A DNA stretch of 64,000 nt from Alentia gelatinosa (GCA_950022655.1 OX465590.1:39302218-39366217), one strand, 5' to 3'; positions 1 to 10,324 are shown, counted from the stretch's first letter. The notes: generated by a model from the sequence alone, not told the origin. Program-made: numbers and translations.

Positions 1-420
1 GTCATGACAGAGTGATGCGAAATGACGTCATAAGCAGACAAGACATGGGGATTTATACATTCCTAGCTGGATTTGCAAAGTAATTTGAATTATTCTGATA
101 TTGTGATGCTATTCTTATGTCTGCGAAAGGCGTGTGATAAATCCAGAACTGCACTTGAATTGTAAAATAAACAATATTCCACTCGTTTGGATACGCCATA
201 ATCATCATTCGGCTTCGCCTCAATGATGATTGCAGTGCATCCAAACTCATGGAGGTTTGTTCATTTATATGGTTCCCAATCCAGTTCTATGTAAATATTT
301 TCTAAAGAGCAGAAAAGATCAAAAAACCTCAAACAGACAGCCTAAAACAGAATGGGCACTTTTCATAATGCAACCAATAGCACCCAAGCCTGCACAAATT
401 ACCAATTACACCTAGACACA
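1..420. repeat. Unassigned stretch with family A-like foldback
   Basis: No gene is supported here. Around 85-262 there are inverted arms surrounding 'aatcatcattcggcttcgcc', the same design as the family A foldbacks described elsewhere: outer arms plus an inner small hairpin with a ggcttcgcc-type loop. A T/ACGTCA palindrome (TGACGTCA, CRE-like) lies at 24-31 and cannot be tied to a promoter. The short open frames in this stretch have no start context or splice signals worth reporting. Confidence 0.35.
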
Positions 421-641
421 TACAAAACTGATATAAATCACAACTAAAGCTTGATGAAGGGCCCCAAAACACCTAAGACACCTAAACCTGAAGAGACACC
501 CAGTCGAACACATATACCAATGTCACCCAAACCTACACAGATATTAACATCATCACCCACAGATACCAATGTCGCCTTATTCCAGAGATGTTTGTAACAC
601 CTACACCAGAGATAAGCTATTGACACCTAAACTATTGCATA
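421..641. repeat. Degenerate 'acacccaaacc' array, left half
   Basis: The sequence is a loose repetition of phrases such as acacctaa, acacccaaacc, cacaaat and accaatg. The same texture resumes at 1176-1440 on the other side of the LTR-like insertion, so the two halves were probably one array. It is degenerate, and I could not fix a unit length by eye. Confidence 0.45.
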
Positions 642-1175
642 TGTGGTGGTCGCCGCCTAGCTTTACGTCGGAAGGTCTACCTCCGGAACGCTAGTTCCCA
701 ACCATATCCCACTCTATGTGCTATTACATAGGTTGGTTCGGTTTTTGGAAAGTATGAGCTAACCTAATCACACACAACACAACTCCACGGCTCAAGTAAA
801 CAGGAATGTTTATTCAATTACTTCCCGAAGTGATCTCGGAAGATCACTCCCACAAGTACAGTACCCTGGCACTACGTACCAGGTAACGCTGGAGAGGCTT
901 ATCTGAAAGACTCACCTAACCACCAGGAAGGTTCTGAGAACCTGCCTGCCAAAGTGAGGGCCCAAGGGTCTGCTCCTAAAGAGAGATGCGCGAGGACAGC
1001 GTGTCGACCCGCTGTGAATGCGGAGTATAAAAACTCAGTGTTACGTAATCCTTGCCCCTGCCACACCACTTTCCTGTGCGGCGTTGCCCGGAACCACTAC
1101 ACAGTGGGGATTGACTCTCCACGCCACCTTCTGAGGAACGGACAAAACACTGCTGGATCCCCGCCCCGCTCCACA
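642..1175 (-). mobile_element. Solo LTR-like element (534 bp)
   Basis: The segment starts TGTGG and ends CCACA, the inverted TG...CA ends expected of an LTR, and it interrupts a degenerate array that continues on both sides. The flanks are cata and tata, a possible 4-bp target duplication with one mismatch. Read on the minus strand it has LTR-like order: TTACGTAA region, TATA-like tttttatact, then ttgaataaac as a polyadenylation signal. It shares this layout, and the attacgta/TATA spacing, with the second LTR-like element at 60710-61253, although the two have diverged. No internal gag or pol sequence is present, which fits a solo LTR. The superfamily is not determined. Confidence 0.55.
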
Positions 1176-1440
1176 TATACCAAAAGCCTATAATCAATAA
1201 CAATTATCAATGACACCCAAATTGAAAGAAACAATGACACCCAAACCCACACAAATGCCTACAAAAACATTCAAATCCACACAAATATATAGTCTCATAC
1301 ACAAGTAGAACGAACCTAGCACACATACCAATGGCACACAAAAGGAAACCACCAAGATCCGCACAGACATTTAAAGCCAGGCGAATTCCGGTGACACCCA
1401 CGCCACTTCCCATCGCCACCGGCTGCACACCTACGAACGG
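1176..1440. repeat. Degenerate 'acacccaaacc' array, right half
   Basis: This continues the array at 421-641 with phrases such as gacacccaaa and acccacacaaat. It is followed by a poly-T rich junction near 1450. No coding support is seen. Confidence 0.45.
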
Positions 1441-1693
1441 TACATTTTAAAGATTTTTTTGTTTGTTTTACATCAGTGAGCACCTAGCGCTTCGGTGGTG
1501 GCCCCGCTCCCAAGGTGTTTCACAGGTGTGACATGCCTTCAGAAGGGAGGGGGGTAGTACCAGTAGAGAGGGTGACTGACAACAGGGTTCCCCGGTACAC
1601 CTACTAGAACCACTCCCCGTGCGCGAGGAGGTAGGACGAGGGGAGGGGGGCAAGACAGTGGCAGGATCAAAATGAGGTGGTGAGGAGGAGCAG

Positions 1694-1771
1694 GTTGCCA
1701 TGGTAACAGCACCAGATCAAAGGGAAACACCTGGAGAGGGGCAAGGTGTGGCACACGGTTGCCATGGAGAC
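1694..1771. promoter_or_regulatory. Paired RFX X-box-like sites
   Basis: GTTGCCATGGTAAC at 1694-1707 is a near-perfect palindromic match to the RFX X-box consensus. GTTGCCATGGAGAC at 1758-1771 is a second, weaker match 64 bp away in the same orientation. Both lie in a GC-rich block (about 1500-1930) that also holds a (GA)n tract at 1816-1832. In animals X-boxes are typical of ciliary gene promoters bound by RFX factors; whether these sites are used here is inference. The nearest supported gene (4414-6625, minus strand) is transcribed towards this block, so it is not obviously its promoter. Confidence 0.4.
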
Positions 1772-1951
1772 AGGAAGGGGATAAAAGTGTCTTTTCACCG
1801 AAAAGGAACGGGAGGGAGAGAGAGAGAGAGAGGACTAATGTGGAGATGTTCTTATTAAAAGATGGAAGTCTGTTATTTTCGCGCGGACTCATCGTGGGAA
1901 TCATCAATTAATCATCGTTTCGCGCTTGTGTAGACAGTGCTCCTATTGTAC

Positions 1952-2040
1952 CCGCTAGGAACGGAGCCCTCCGCCACACAGGCAAGGCCACAGTGGGCAC
2001 CTTGTGTACCGTGGAGAGCGGAGGAATCTTGCTAAGGGCC
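1952..2040 (-). CDS. Weak candidate internal exon
   Basis: On the minus strand a pyrimidine-rich tract ending ctactccag is followed by 89 bases open in one frame (…ALSKIPPLSTVHKVPTVALP…) and then GTACAA, a possible donor. It lies downstream of the 4414-5025 exon on the same strand, but that exon ends in phase 0 and phase 0 here reaches a stop after two codons, so the two cannot be joined directly. The plus strand is also open over the same bases. I do not recognise the peptide and keep this only as a lead. Confidence 0.15.
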
Positions 2041-2078
2041 CTGGAGTAGTGAAACAGAAGATATTAGGATGTTTTATC

Positions 2079-2450
2079 CACCTGATACAAAGTGTCCTTA
2101 GAAAGCACAAAGGGAGTGTGTATCACCATACCCAGAGCATACAGATATATCCGACTAATACAAAGTGTCCATAGAAAACACATAGGGAGTGTGTATCATC
2201 ATTCCTGAAGCATACAGATATATCCACCTAATACAAAGTGTGTCCTTAGAAAACAGAATGGGAGTGTGTATCACCATACCCGGAGCATATAGATATATCC
2301 ACCTAATACAAAGTGTCCTTAGAAAGCACAAAGGGAGTGTGTATCATCATACCCGGAGCATATAGATATATCCACCTAATACAAAGTGTCCATAGAAAAC
2401 ATATAGGGAGTGTGCATCACAATACCCAGAGCATACGGATATGTTGTGTG
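2079..2450. repeat. 73-bp tandem repeat, about five units
   Basis: Five head-to-tail copies each carry 'taatacaaagtgtcc', 'gggagtgtgtatca' and 'agcatacagatatat'. The start points 2082, 2155, 2228, 2303 and 2376 give a period of 73 bases, with one 75-base unit caused by an extra tg. Units differ at a few positions each. No frame runs through the array. Confidence 0.9.
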
Positions 2451-3640
2451 ATCCTGCCTGCAAAATCCGAGATATACGGAAAAATAGTGCATATGAAAAA
2501 ATAGTGTGTACCTAAATGAACTAATATTGGTACGCTACATGTCGAGAAAAGGTTGATGATAAACACACTATAGACTGGTTTCAGCTGAAAGCAGTTGTAT
2601 GATATTGATATCATTGGACCTAAATGTTAAGCCTTTTTGCGAATTACTTTTATTTGGAGGCAACACGAAAAGGCCATTCAAATCATTAGTAGGCTACCAT
2701 TCGACTATGATTTGAGAAATCCGCAGCAGAAATAAAACAAATTCCAATTTTCATTTATTAAATCCTCCTCTTAATAGCAAGAAACTCACACTTCAGAATA
2801 GAATATGTAACTTTCACAGCAAGATATTGAGAGTCAGGAGGAGTAGACTGGAGGTTTACTGATTGCTGATAGAGTTATAAAAATGATAGCTACTTCTTGG
2901 GGGTGATGGCAAAAAAGGATCGTCACCGCTTAAGACAATAGAATGGTAAAGTAATATGTATAGTGAAGAATTATGGTAAAAAACACTTAATGTGATAAAT
3001 AGAATGTTGTAAATAGGATGCCAACCATGCATTTCCTCAGTGAATAATCTATGTACGAAAACGACAAGCCAATGACTCAATGCACTGTATGTATAACTAT
3101 TCAATAGAAACGTTTATTGCAAATTCCCATCTTAGTAATGCCTGATCTAGGTAAAGTGTTCACCCCTAATCTCCATTTAGGGGTGAACAGCTGTCCTATA
3201 TAAACAGGCATGAGTTTCACATGTTCCCCAATCTTACCCATATATCGGCTAGTTGAGGCAAATTGTGGCTTCTCAAGTTAAAGAACTAATAAATATGAGT
3301 AAAACCATTGTCTACAAGTGTTGTCATTCCAATATAAAGGTAAATTCACAGTTATTTTACTCTAATGTGAGACCACACACAATGCCTCTGTGCCTACTTC
3401 CGGTCACTACTGGTAACTGGTGATTTATACTGTCCAGTTAGTGTCCAGTAAAAGGACCAGTAACAAAGATGGCTAGACTTCAGAAGCAGTCAAGTCCACT
3501 GGAAACCTACCTCTAAATACACAATAACAAAGTAAGAAAGTCAAATTCTGCGCAGTTAAAAATGACGACCCGATATTGCAGTATGGGGAGCAACCTGGCC
3601 CTGTTTGGAGAATAACAAGCAGGGTACACGGGCTACAACT
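2451..3640. other. AT-rich stretch with one hairpin
   Basis: No gene is supported. A clear 13-bp inverted repeat lies at 3158-3189, with arms TGTTCACCCCTAA and TTAGGGGTGAACA around a 7-base loop. A short frame beginning with an ATG near 3470 encodes only about 15 residues and is not reported as a gene. I see nothing else. Confidence 0.5.
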
Positions 3641-3985
3641 TAGTCTGGAAGGTAACGCCCCCATTTTTGGTGCATCATAGGTAACGTCCGCCATTTTCAC
3701 GCTGGTTTACACACTACAAGGCATGACGAAATCTGTTATGTTTTTTAGAGGTTGATATTACTTTATTTTGTATCTTTTTGTACATCATAAACAAGTATTA
3801 GTAAGTTATTTGGGGAACCTCGTGGTTGTGCTGGATATTCTTGCCACTGCAAATCAGTGGGGAAACCAGAAAAGTTCAAAGTCGCTCACTCATTGGTCCC
3901 GGCGGCCGTTACCTGTCCCATGTTTTATTGGGGCAGGGAACCAGTCTAGCTACAACAGAGCTAGCGAGGCATGTGCGTTTAGTTA
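3640..3985. mobile_element. Family Q element, copy 1
   Basis: The segment matches 14960-15230 in order: 'ttggtgcatc', 'ggtaacg.ccgcca', then after an internal stretch 'ttgccactgcaaa', 'gttacctgtcccat', and 'gtggggcagggaaccag'. Two dispersed copies with the same order of blocks indicate a short non-autonomous element. A related fragment with 'ggctggttcc' is near 35350. Ends and target duplication were not resolved. Confidence 0.55.
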
Positions 3986-4413
3986 CCCAAGTTTGCCAAA
4001 TGTAACACCAAAATGAGGACCTTTATGTCCCCAGATGTGAAGGAATAGACACACGCAGTTCAGGCTCAAAGAAAACTTCACTTCGCTGAAGGAGGGCGAT
4101 GCTTCACTCAATTACGCTACCAGGGCAAACTCACTTACGTAAAGTCTCCACAGAGCCACCGAGACAATACATTGATTCACACATTCACAGGAGGTATCAG
4201 AAGAGGGACACAGCACTATTTCAGTTGTACCTAGAGTGAGAGTGGTTAGTGACAGTTGGTCTGTCCAGTTAGGTCACAGTTCCCGCGAGGAGATCGCGCA
4301 CGGGGCGGCCCAAAAGTAGATGTTAATAGAAAGCGGTTTTGGCAGAGTGTGAGGTTACAGTCCCCACAGAAAGTTATGCTCTATCAGACAGGCAGAACAA
4401 CATCTACACTCAC

Positions 4414-5025
4414 TTCAAAAAGCAAAGAGGCACCAGCCTTTTCGTTGGAGGAGACTGTGGAGCGTTGGGATCGGGCTGACTGCGACGACGCCGGCTGACT
4501 GGCTCTGTCTGACCTTGAGGATGACAATGGGGGGACCTCATCGACCTTGAGACTAGGAGGAAGGTCAACAGACCTCCCATGTTTCCTGGAAACCTTCTGT
4601 GACTTGGGATTGGGCAGTTCGGTGACAGTTGCTCTGACATGGTCGGTATTTCTGACGAGCACGTTGTAAGGTGACCTCAAGGTCAAAATACGCGGGGTCA
4701 AGGGCAGCGTCTCATGTGACCCCGTGACCTTATTACTGGACACATCTCCCACCTCCAGTCGAACCTTCCCATCTGGCCCGATGACCTTTCTAATGTTCTT
4801 CGAGCGTATATTTTCTTTGCTATGTTCTGACCTTGGAGTTGACCTTGGCCCTGACGTGGCAGTGACCTTGGGAATATAGAGTGTGGAGGAGTTGAGGTTG
4901 GTTCTGGAAGCAGACGACTTCTGGGAGGTGAGGCTGTAGGGTGAACGATGCTGAATAGCGTCATTTTGCCGTGACGTCAGCATTGCTCGTGCCTGATTGG
5001 CTGACTGCAGATACTGCAGTGCATC
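4414..5025 (-). CDS. Large internal exon of an unrecognised Ser-rich protein gene
   Basis: This is the longest convincing coding segment in the window: 612 bases, 204 codons, open throughout on the minus strand. It begins right after a ttctactcccag acceptor and ends at GAA|GTGAGT, a strong donor; both borders are phase 0. The peptide starts DALQYLQSANQARAM (probably helical). It then becomes rich in Ser, Thr, Pro, Arg and Lys, passes a small KVIGPDGKVRLEVGDV patch, and ends in a Ser/Gln/Arg-rich tail, so most of it is probably disordered. The ATG further upstream in the same frame lies in what I read as intron. The exon at 6545-6625 joins it in phase. I do not recognise the family and give no function. 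The DNA contains eight exact TGACCTT/AAGGTCA heptamers (see separate entry). Confidence 0.7.
4510..4869. promoter_or_regulatory. Cluster of TGACCTT nuclear-receptor half-sites inside an exon
   Basis: Exact TGACCTT occurs at 4510, 4725, 4782, 4828, 4840 and 4863, and its complement AAGGTCA at 4561 and 4679. TGACCTC at 4672 pairs with the 4679 site as a divergent pair. Eight copies of a heptamer in 360 bp is far above chance, where a small fraction of one would be expected. The copies fall in more than one reading frame (K-V and R-S codings), so a simple peptide repeat does not explain them. The motif is the core of SF-1/ERR-type binding sites. A binding role is inference. Confidence 0.45.
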
Positions 5026-5756
5026 CTGGGAGTAGAAATAATCAGCAAAATATGATCTACCAAAACATAAGTACTTGTGTAAGAATGTCTGAGTCATCGT
5101 AGAATTAATTACTCGTGCATTTTCTTAGCAAGAACATCATCCTTTTAAGGGAAATTAAACTATAAATTGGTTTAGTATCCTTTACTAACTTAAACTACTT
5201 CTTCCCTTAGTTTTAACATACTAATCAAAATAAGATGTAAGTAGAGAAAGCCTTCTGGCGACTTACTGTGATTTATTGTATATATAATTTAAAATAAAGA
5301 TACTCTAAAATAAATAATACTATATACATATAAACTTAAGATGTTTGTGAGAATACCAAGTCCAAATAAAGGATCAAATAAAGGATGCAAACGGCTTAAA
5401 CTCTATGTTTTATTGCGGCCTATAATACCACAAACCATGAAATGTTACCGCCACTCGTTACTGGTTAAATGTTAGTTCTATGTGTTTGGAAAAGGTCAAC
5501 TAACAGAGCCGGGATATGCAGTGTTGTATTGCAGCAAAACAGAATACCTATTTTTGTATATGGAGATCAAAATGATGTATAACTGATTATTATTTCTAAT
5601 TGACTCTTCACTGGTGTACTCTTCATTGAGATCCAAGAAGGAACTGCATCGAGATCCATAGATACTGAAAATATGCCATGAGTTTTGGCTGCGGAGTAAT
5701 CTCACGATGCCGAGTTGGGTGAGATTACGTAGCAAACCAAAATGAATGGTTATATT
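5026..5756. other. Intron-like AT-rich stretch
   Basis: This is probably intron of the minus-strand gene, between its 6545-6625 and 4414-5025 exons. It is AT-rich, with homopolymer runs and no second open segment bearing splice sites. I see no repeat family in it apart from the family A element beginning at about 5757. Confidence 0.4.
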
Positions 5757-5990
5757 CAATGGCTATGGATCGAGGGCAGTTCAGATTTTATCTGACCCCT
5801 ATCACTGACTGATTGGCTAAAATGTGTGACATCTTCTCCCATTGAGTATCTTTCTACAATACTCAATGGGCGTTGAGTATGAGTTTCCATAAGTTTATGA
5901 GATAAACCAAAGGTCTCCCTCACATAAATACCGCCCTCACACTTTATCCTACCCCTAATAAAAAGCCGCCATAGACTTAACATAGGCAAA
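5757..5990. mobile_element. Family A foldback element
   Basis: It carries the family A signature: 'ttatctgacccc', 'gattggcta', 'actcaatgggc.ttgagta', 'gagtttcc' and 'acttaacatagg'. Related copies occur near 10325, 14040, 16661, 19700, 36300, 49360, 50600, 52752, 53020, 53620 and 59650. The family is built from inverted outer arms and an inner hairpin of the type gtaattcac...gtgaattac, and carries no protein. Confidence 0.6.
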
Positions 5991-6150
5991 TTTTATGTGG
6001 CATGCTGTGAAATAAAGTGTTTTTTATGCCACTAGAGTAATAAAAAAATATTGACCAATCAGAGGCCAGGATGTCAACTACTACGAAAAAAAGTCCCGGT
6101 TGCACTCAAAATGCCCATTCAGATGTTGCTAGCATGATACAGAATAATCG
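5990..6150. repeat. Family S repeat, copy 1
   Basis: The segment runs 'tgtgaaataaagtg', 'ttatgccactagagtaa', 'gaccaatcagaggccagg', 'ttgcactc.aaatgcccatt' and 'gctagcatga'. The same blocks appear in inverted order at 41160-41345. The copy abuts the right edge of the family A element, so S may be an extended arm of an A-type element. Confidence 0.6.
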
Positions 6151-6184
6151 AAAAATAGAACTCACACCTGAAGTGTAGAGACGG

Positions 6185-6352
6185 GGTTGGATAAATACAG
6201 AACCGAACTCGAGTTACCCTGATTAGTTTTCAAGCCACTCTGGTCAGGTCTGCTACTCACCACACTCGACTATCGCCTCGTGTAGTAATACACGACCTGT
6301 CCGTCGTGGCATAAAAACTAATCAGGCTAACTCTCGTTCAGTTCTATTTAAA
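6185..6352. repeat. Foldback with 'ctgattagtttt' arms
   Basis: Arms 'gaactcgagttaccctgattag' (left) and the inverted 'ctaatcaggctaactctcgtt' (right) surround an inner palindrome around cgtgtagtaatacacg. It lies inside the presumed intron upstream of exon 6545-6625, more precisely on its low-coordinate side. No protein is encoded. Confidence 0.55.
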
Positions 6353-6544
6353 TCCTCACGCAGAAAGGGTCTTGGGGATACATACGAAATACTTTTGCCT
6401 AATAAAAAGACTTACAGCTAGAACAGAAAAGGTAGCAACCGAAATAAAACAAAGCACGAGTTATAAAAAGTTGTGTTAGAACTAAGGCAACAAGAACTCA
6501 GCGAGTCTAAGGGAAATCATCATCACGAGACGAGGTAAAAGTAC

Positions 6545-6625
6545 CTGACACTGAGAATAGCGGTAGGGCTTAATGTAGCCAGGGTCAAGGTCGATACCCA
6601 GACAACCAAGCTTCCTTAGGCGTCT
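6545..6625 (-). CDS. Candidate 81-bp exon upstream of 4414-5025
   Basis: On the minus strand the sequence tacaaactttcag precedes an 81-base segment of 27 codons with no stop, ending CAG|GTACTT, a usable donor. It reads RRLRKLGCLGIDLDPGYIKP and then a short YRYSQCQ end. Both borders are phase 0, and the next exon on the same strand (4414-5025) also opens in phase 0, so the pair joins without a frame break (…YSQCQ then DALQYL…). Length, phase, composition and strand all agree, which is why I prefer it over chance. I do not recognise the protein. The 5' end of the gene, its start codon and its promoter were not found. Confidence 0.5.
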
Positions 6626-7094
6626 CTGAAAGTTTGTATATGTACAGAAATGTCAGGAAAGGCATGCAGATAGTTTCCATATACACAAGTATTATCCCAA
6701 AAGCGATTAGATGTAGCTGCGAATGTGCCATATAAGGAAGTGATAATTAGCCATAGGTGGACCATTTGGTACAATGATGTAGTTCAGACAATATATACAC
6801 AGACATGTTATGAACGTGGAATCCTGGGAGTGATTTCTAACACAGGTCATCTTTTTGGTAGGTTGTAATTCCTGTTTATATCGATTCTACATCTGGGATC
6901 TATGTATATTTGTATCATGTATAACATGTTGGTTTCAAGAAAGAAAATATTTTTTAAATCATTATCTTTATGATGGATCAATGTCTTTATACTATCCCGT
7001 TAGATCTTTGTCACAGAGTAGAAGTATATAGACACAAGATTACCATGATTCTGATCTTAGTGGCCGTATTCTCCCCGTAGTTGACACGTAATAA

Positions 7095-7445
7095 ATCTCG
7101 GAGCGAGTATTACGTATTCCTATATACCTATGAGCGAACGACCTATGATTACTTAACGCTGCTGGGGGTGGAATAACTTTTGTTTACTGCCCAGGTTGAA
7201 GTTACTGCCCAGGTTGACGTTTACTGCCCAGGTTGACGTTTACTGCCCAGGTTGACGTTCAGAGTCGTTCGGTTTTTATCGATATTAGACGACAATTGAA
7301 GGTATATAGGAATAGGGAAACCACGTACCAGTGTAAATACGTCGGTAAGTCTTAAAAAAATTACTGCCCAAGGCGTAGCCGCGGGCAGTAATTTTTCCAA
7401 GCCTTACCTCGTAACTTTGACTTATTTCGACTGGAACATAGTTTC
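7095..7445. mobile_element. Family M element, copy 1
   Basis: Outer parts 'cctatatacctatgagcgaacg' and 'ggtatataggaatagggaaa' face each other. Inside are four tandem 18-19 bp units 'tttactgcccaggttgacg' (7183-7257) and a hairpin 'attactgccc...gggcagtaat' (7354-7395) with the loop aaggcgtagccgc. A second copy lies inverted at 43680-44105, with shorter relatives at 43131-43298 and 62140-62470. The ggcagtaa unit number varies between copies. Confidence 0.75.
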
Positions 7446-7802
7446 CCTCTAGTGTCCACTACAAGGAGACTATGGCCACACACATCAAAACCATGGTACT
7501 GTTGTATTCATTACTAAAACTTTCGACTAATTATTAGCTAAAAAATCCTAGTAGATGACTAGAAACTAGACGTAAGCGCCTTGCATTTTTATATAAAATA
7601 GTTTATATAGTGCCCGTTAGTTAGCAGAAAAAGCCGTATTCTACTTAGTATGATACGGCTTTCCGGTTTCTACTCAGTATCGATCTATGGACTTCATATG
7701 TGGGTAATAAAGGTATTCGCCTCTCCCACAATATCAGGTCATACAACTAGCACCAGGGACTATTTACATAGCAGGTTCCCCTAGCGGACAGACAGGTATC
7801 GC
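7446..7802. other. No gene seen
   Basis: This is an AT-rich stretch between two elements. It contains one short hairpin around gccgtattctac...gtatgatacggc (about 7632-7663). No splice-flanked open segment is seen. Confidence 0.4.
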
Positions 7803-8203
7803 TAGACTTGCTCAAGTCTTTGATTATGAACACAAAATGATTAATCGCAATCAGAATAAAGTTGATTTCAGTATGTATCCTTCTATGACTGTCCCATGAA
7901 TCAAAGACTTGTCCAGTATGAACAGAATCTCCTGTTTATGGCCCCAAGCCGCTCCCTGTAACCCTATACCTCCTCCTATCCCTCCCCCTCCCCCTCCAGT
8001 TCCCTGGCCGTCTTTGAGATCAAAGTAGAGGGTATCAATCTCCCTTCAGATATCCTAATCAGTGGCCAGGATATCTGTATGGAGAGTGTTAGAAATAGTG
8101 GCGCTAAACAGCGCCAGAAATCCGACACCATTACCGATTGTACCAGTCCCTGTATCCCAGCGAGGAGAGTAGACACAGTATGCAGGGACTGGAGCCAGTC
8201 TAA
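7803..8203 (+). mobile_element. Family R element R1, hAT-like, 8-bp TSD
   Basis: It starts TAGACTTGCTCAAG and ends GCCAGTCTAA. The 8 bases before and after are identical, GGTATCGC (7795-7802 and 8204-8211), a perfect target duplication. The interior has 'tgattatgaacac', 'cagaataaagttgatt' and a C-rich tract. The length is 401 bp with no transposase. The 8-bp duplication fits the hAT superfamily; the short TAGACT terminal match is weak for hAT, so the assignment is provisional. Confidence 0.85.
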
Positions 8204-8374
8204 GGTATCGCGTACAGTATTACATAAAGGTAATGCAGAGTGTGAATTTCTGATTTGTAAAACTATTTACAAATCACTTCCTACCTTTAATTGTCAGCTC
8301 ATTATGATAAACAATTAATGAATATTCCACGGCACATTGTGCATGAGCATAGTAAAGCCAGTAGATAACTCACT

Positions 8375-8760
8375 TTATCGTTGATGAATGAGCCTGGCAT
8401 TATAAAAAGAAGAAGAAAACAACAACGAAAAGTTGTCCTATATTCAGTAACCCACTTGCACCCAGTCAACATACCTTTTCTACAACTGCCTTTCCATGAT
8501 CCACACATTTCAGGCACCAGTGGGTGAATGAGGTATTTTGGTCTCTTCTGATTGGTCATGGCTACCTGGGCATGCCTCTAAGACACTGAAAAACTGTGCC
8601 TCTGCCTAATTCTGCACCTTTCTCAGTGTCACAGAATTCGCATGCAGATAATGAACGGATAGTTTTTGCAGCACGCTGAAAGTCTGTATGACCTCTCCCT
8701 AATCTTTATGCAGCGTATATGAGCGTGTTTTCCACGCTCAAAAAGCGGCTTGAGAGTGGT
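8375..8760 (-). repeat. Family I repeat, copy 1 (gene-fragment-like)
   Basis: The same ordered blocks occur at 26395-27005 and 29700-29920: 'gttgatgaatgagcctgg', 'cactt.cacc.agtcaac', 'accagtggg', 'gattggtca', 'gcatgcctctaaga', 'cgcagat.atgaa'. On the minus strand this copy has an open segment ending AAAAG|GTATGT. A peptide frame (VLEACP..HDQS.ET) is shared with the 26-kb copy before a one-base shift. This could be an uncharacterised element or a duplicated exon; three copies argue for an element. Confidence 0.5.
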
Positions 8761-8825
8761 TTGTGTAATCACCAAGACCACATTCACAGACAGCCACTAA
8801 CGTTAGATGAGGTCCAGAATGGCCA

Positions 8826-9046
8826 GGGGCCCGTTTAATAACCTAGGATCCTACATATAGACGTTTTTTTATATGCAATAGAGACCCAGGGGCGATGTGG
8901 GCCAACTTTATTCAACACTTAAAGACGACCTTATGGATGGCTAATACTGTCTTAGTGAACAGACTTATATATTATTAAACGATTACCCTTGTATGAGGTA
9001 CAGAAAAGGGTCTTCATGTACGATCCTAGATTATTAAACGGGCCCC
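8826..9046. mobile_element. Family H MITE, copy 1
   Basis: The inverted ends GGGGCCCGTTTAATAA and TTATTAAACGGGCCCC define a 221-bp element. Its conserved core reads 'agacccaggggcgatgtgggc', 'gacgaccttatggatggc' and 'gattacccttgta'. Five other copies or parts are at 12472, 13160, 13793, 48608 and 51647. No protein is encoded. Confidence 0.85.
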
Positions 9047-10320
9047 GGATTTCCATTGCAGCCGTGGCAGGTGGTGGTTTCTGTATGTGCCAAAGTTAGT
9101 TATACCCACTTGTGGTACTGAGGACTTGATTGGTTTGATTATATATCCGGCATTTAGGCATTTACGTGGGGAACCTGCACAGTAAGTCCTACAGGGCACC
9201 TCAAGAGCGCTTACGTTTGTGCAAACAGGACAAAACTTTTCTCAAATCGCTGGGAAATACAGGTATTAAGCTGTTTAGACATCTCAAGGAGAGTTAGAAC
9301 ATATTTATTGGGTTTAAAAGTCGTTATCAATTTAAAGTCTTAAAACGAAATACATATCTAAACATTCAGTGCATGAGAACAGATCACAAATAGGCCTTCA
9401 GATTCCGGGCAAATCTAAGAATCGTTTTATGATTTAAAAAGTTTATTCATTTTTATTTACATGAATCGGTCTTCAAAAGATCTTTGTAACTTGGGATATA
9501 TATGTCAGTGTTCACGGACAAATTATGTGGTTCGTAAAATAAAACATGAACCCATCAAGAAGAATATCCAGACACTAAGTTTCCCTGCCAGCACAATTCA
9601 GTTTTTGGGAGGTGACCAAAGGACACTACACTTTGTTGCAACACCCCTTACATTTTAAGTCAGAACTCTGTCTAGAATTGATGTACAAACTCCAAATAAG
9701 TAATGTCTTGTAGTTGACGTGGTGGCAGTTCCTAGATCGGGTTTTACACTCCAGTTTGATTAGCACAAGGAGAGAAACACAGCACAAAAGAAAGCGTAGT
9801 GTACAAGACAACCAGCACGCTATCTTGTGAAAAAGAAGCATCGGGTTCAAGCGAAGTGCCCCAAGCATGTCGGTGAAGAAGCGTAACATCTTGGATTTGT
9901 CAAGATAATAAACTGAAGTTGGCACTCCATCATTTCATTCATGATATGAGTATTGTCTTGGGTGAGCAGATACTTTCATTCTAACCAAACATGAAGCCAT
10001 TGTCGTAGCCTTGTCGTGGTTGGTGGACGCCCCCCTTTACACTTAAATACGCCCAATGTAGGATATACGTGAGAAAGGTGGAGTATATAACATAGAGCGT
10101 ACGGCTTTGCTCAGACTCACAACCAAACACCGCGAGAATACCGCGAGAACATGACGGGAACATGACGTACACAAACAAACAGGACGCCAGACCTGCCACT
10201 AGGGGTCACCACAAACAGTAGTGTCATACGTCCTGTAGAGAAGTGGGTTTGTTCTTGTACGATGGGACGTTATGAGTAGAGTGAATGTAGTCAGATTCCA
10301 GCTTTATACTTAGAAGGAAA
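9047..10320. other. No supported gene; fragment of family O
   Basis: The stretch is mostly AT-rich. At 9999-10036 lies a solo end of family O (tagccttgtcgtggttggtggacgcc), which matches the right end of the nested element at 28065-28463. On the minus strand near 10199-10060 a gttatatactcc TATA-like string follows GC-richer sequence, too weak to call. An AATAAA at about 9908 follows short frames in more than one phase; no gene is claimed. Confidence 0.4.
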
Positions 10321-10324
10321 CCCA

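Noticed and set aside
4141..4236. Minus-strand segment ending TTTAC|GTAAGT downstream of the 4414-5025 exon
   Set aside because: Its open frame needs two carried bases in the wrong phase; in phase 0 it stops after four codons. It could be a terminal exon but this is not supported.
9180..9260. Possible 35-nt minus-strand exon (tgtatttcccag acceptor, GTAAGC donor)
   Set aside because: The only frame that would end in phase 0, as needed to join the 6545-6625 exon, contains a stop.
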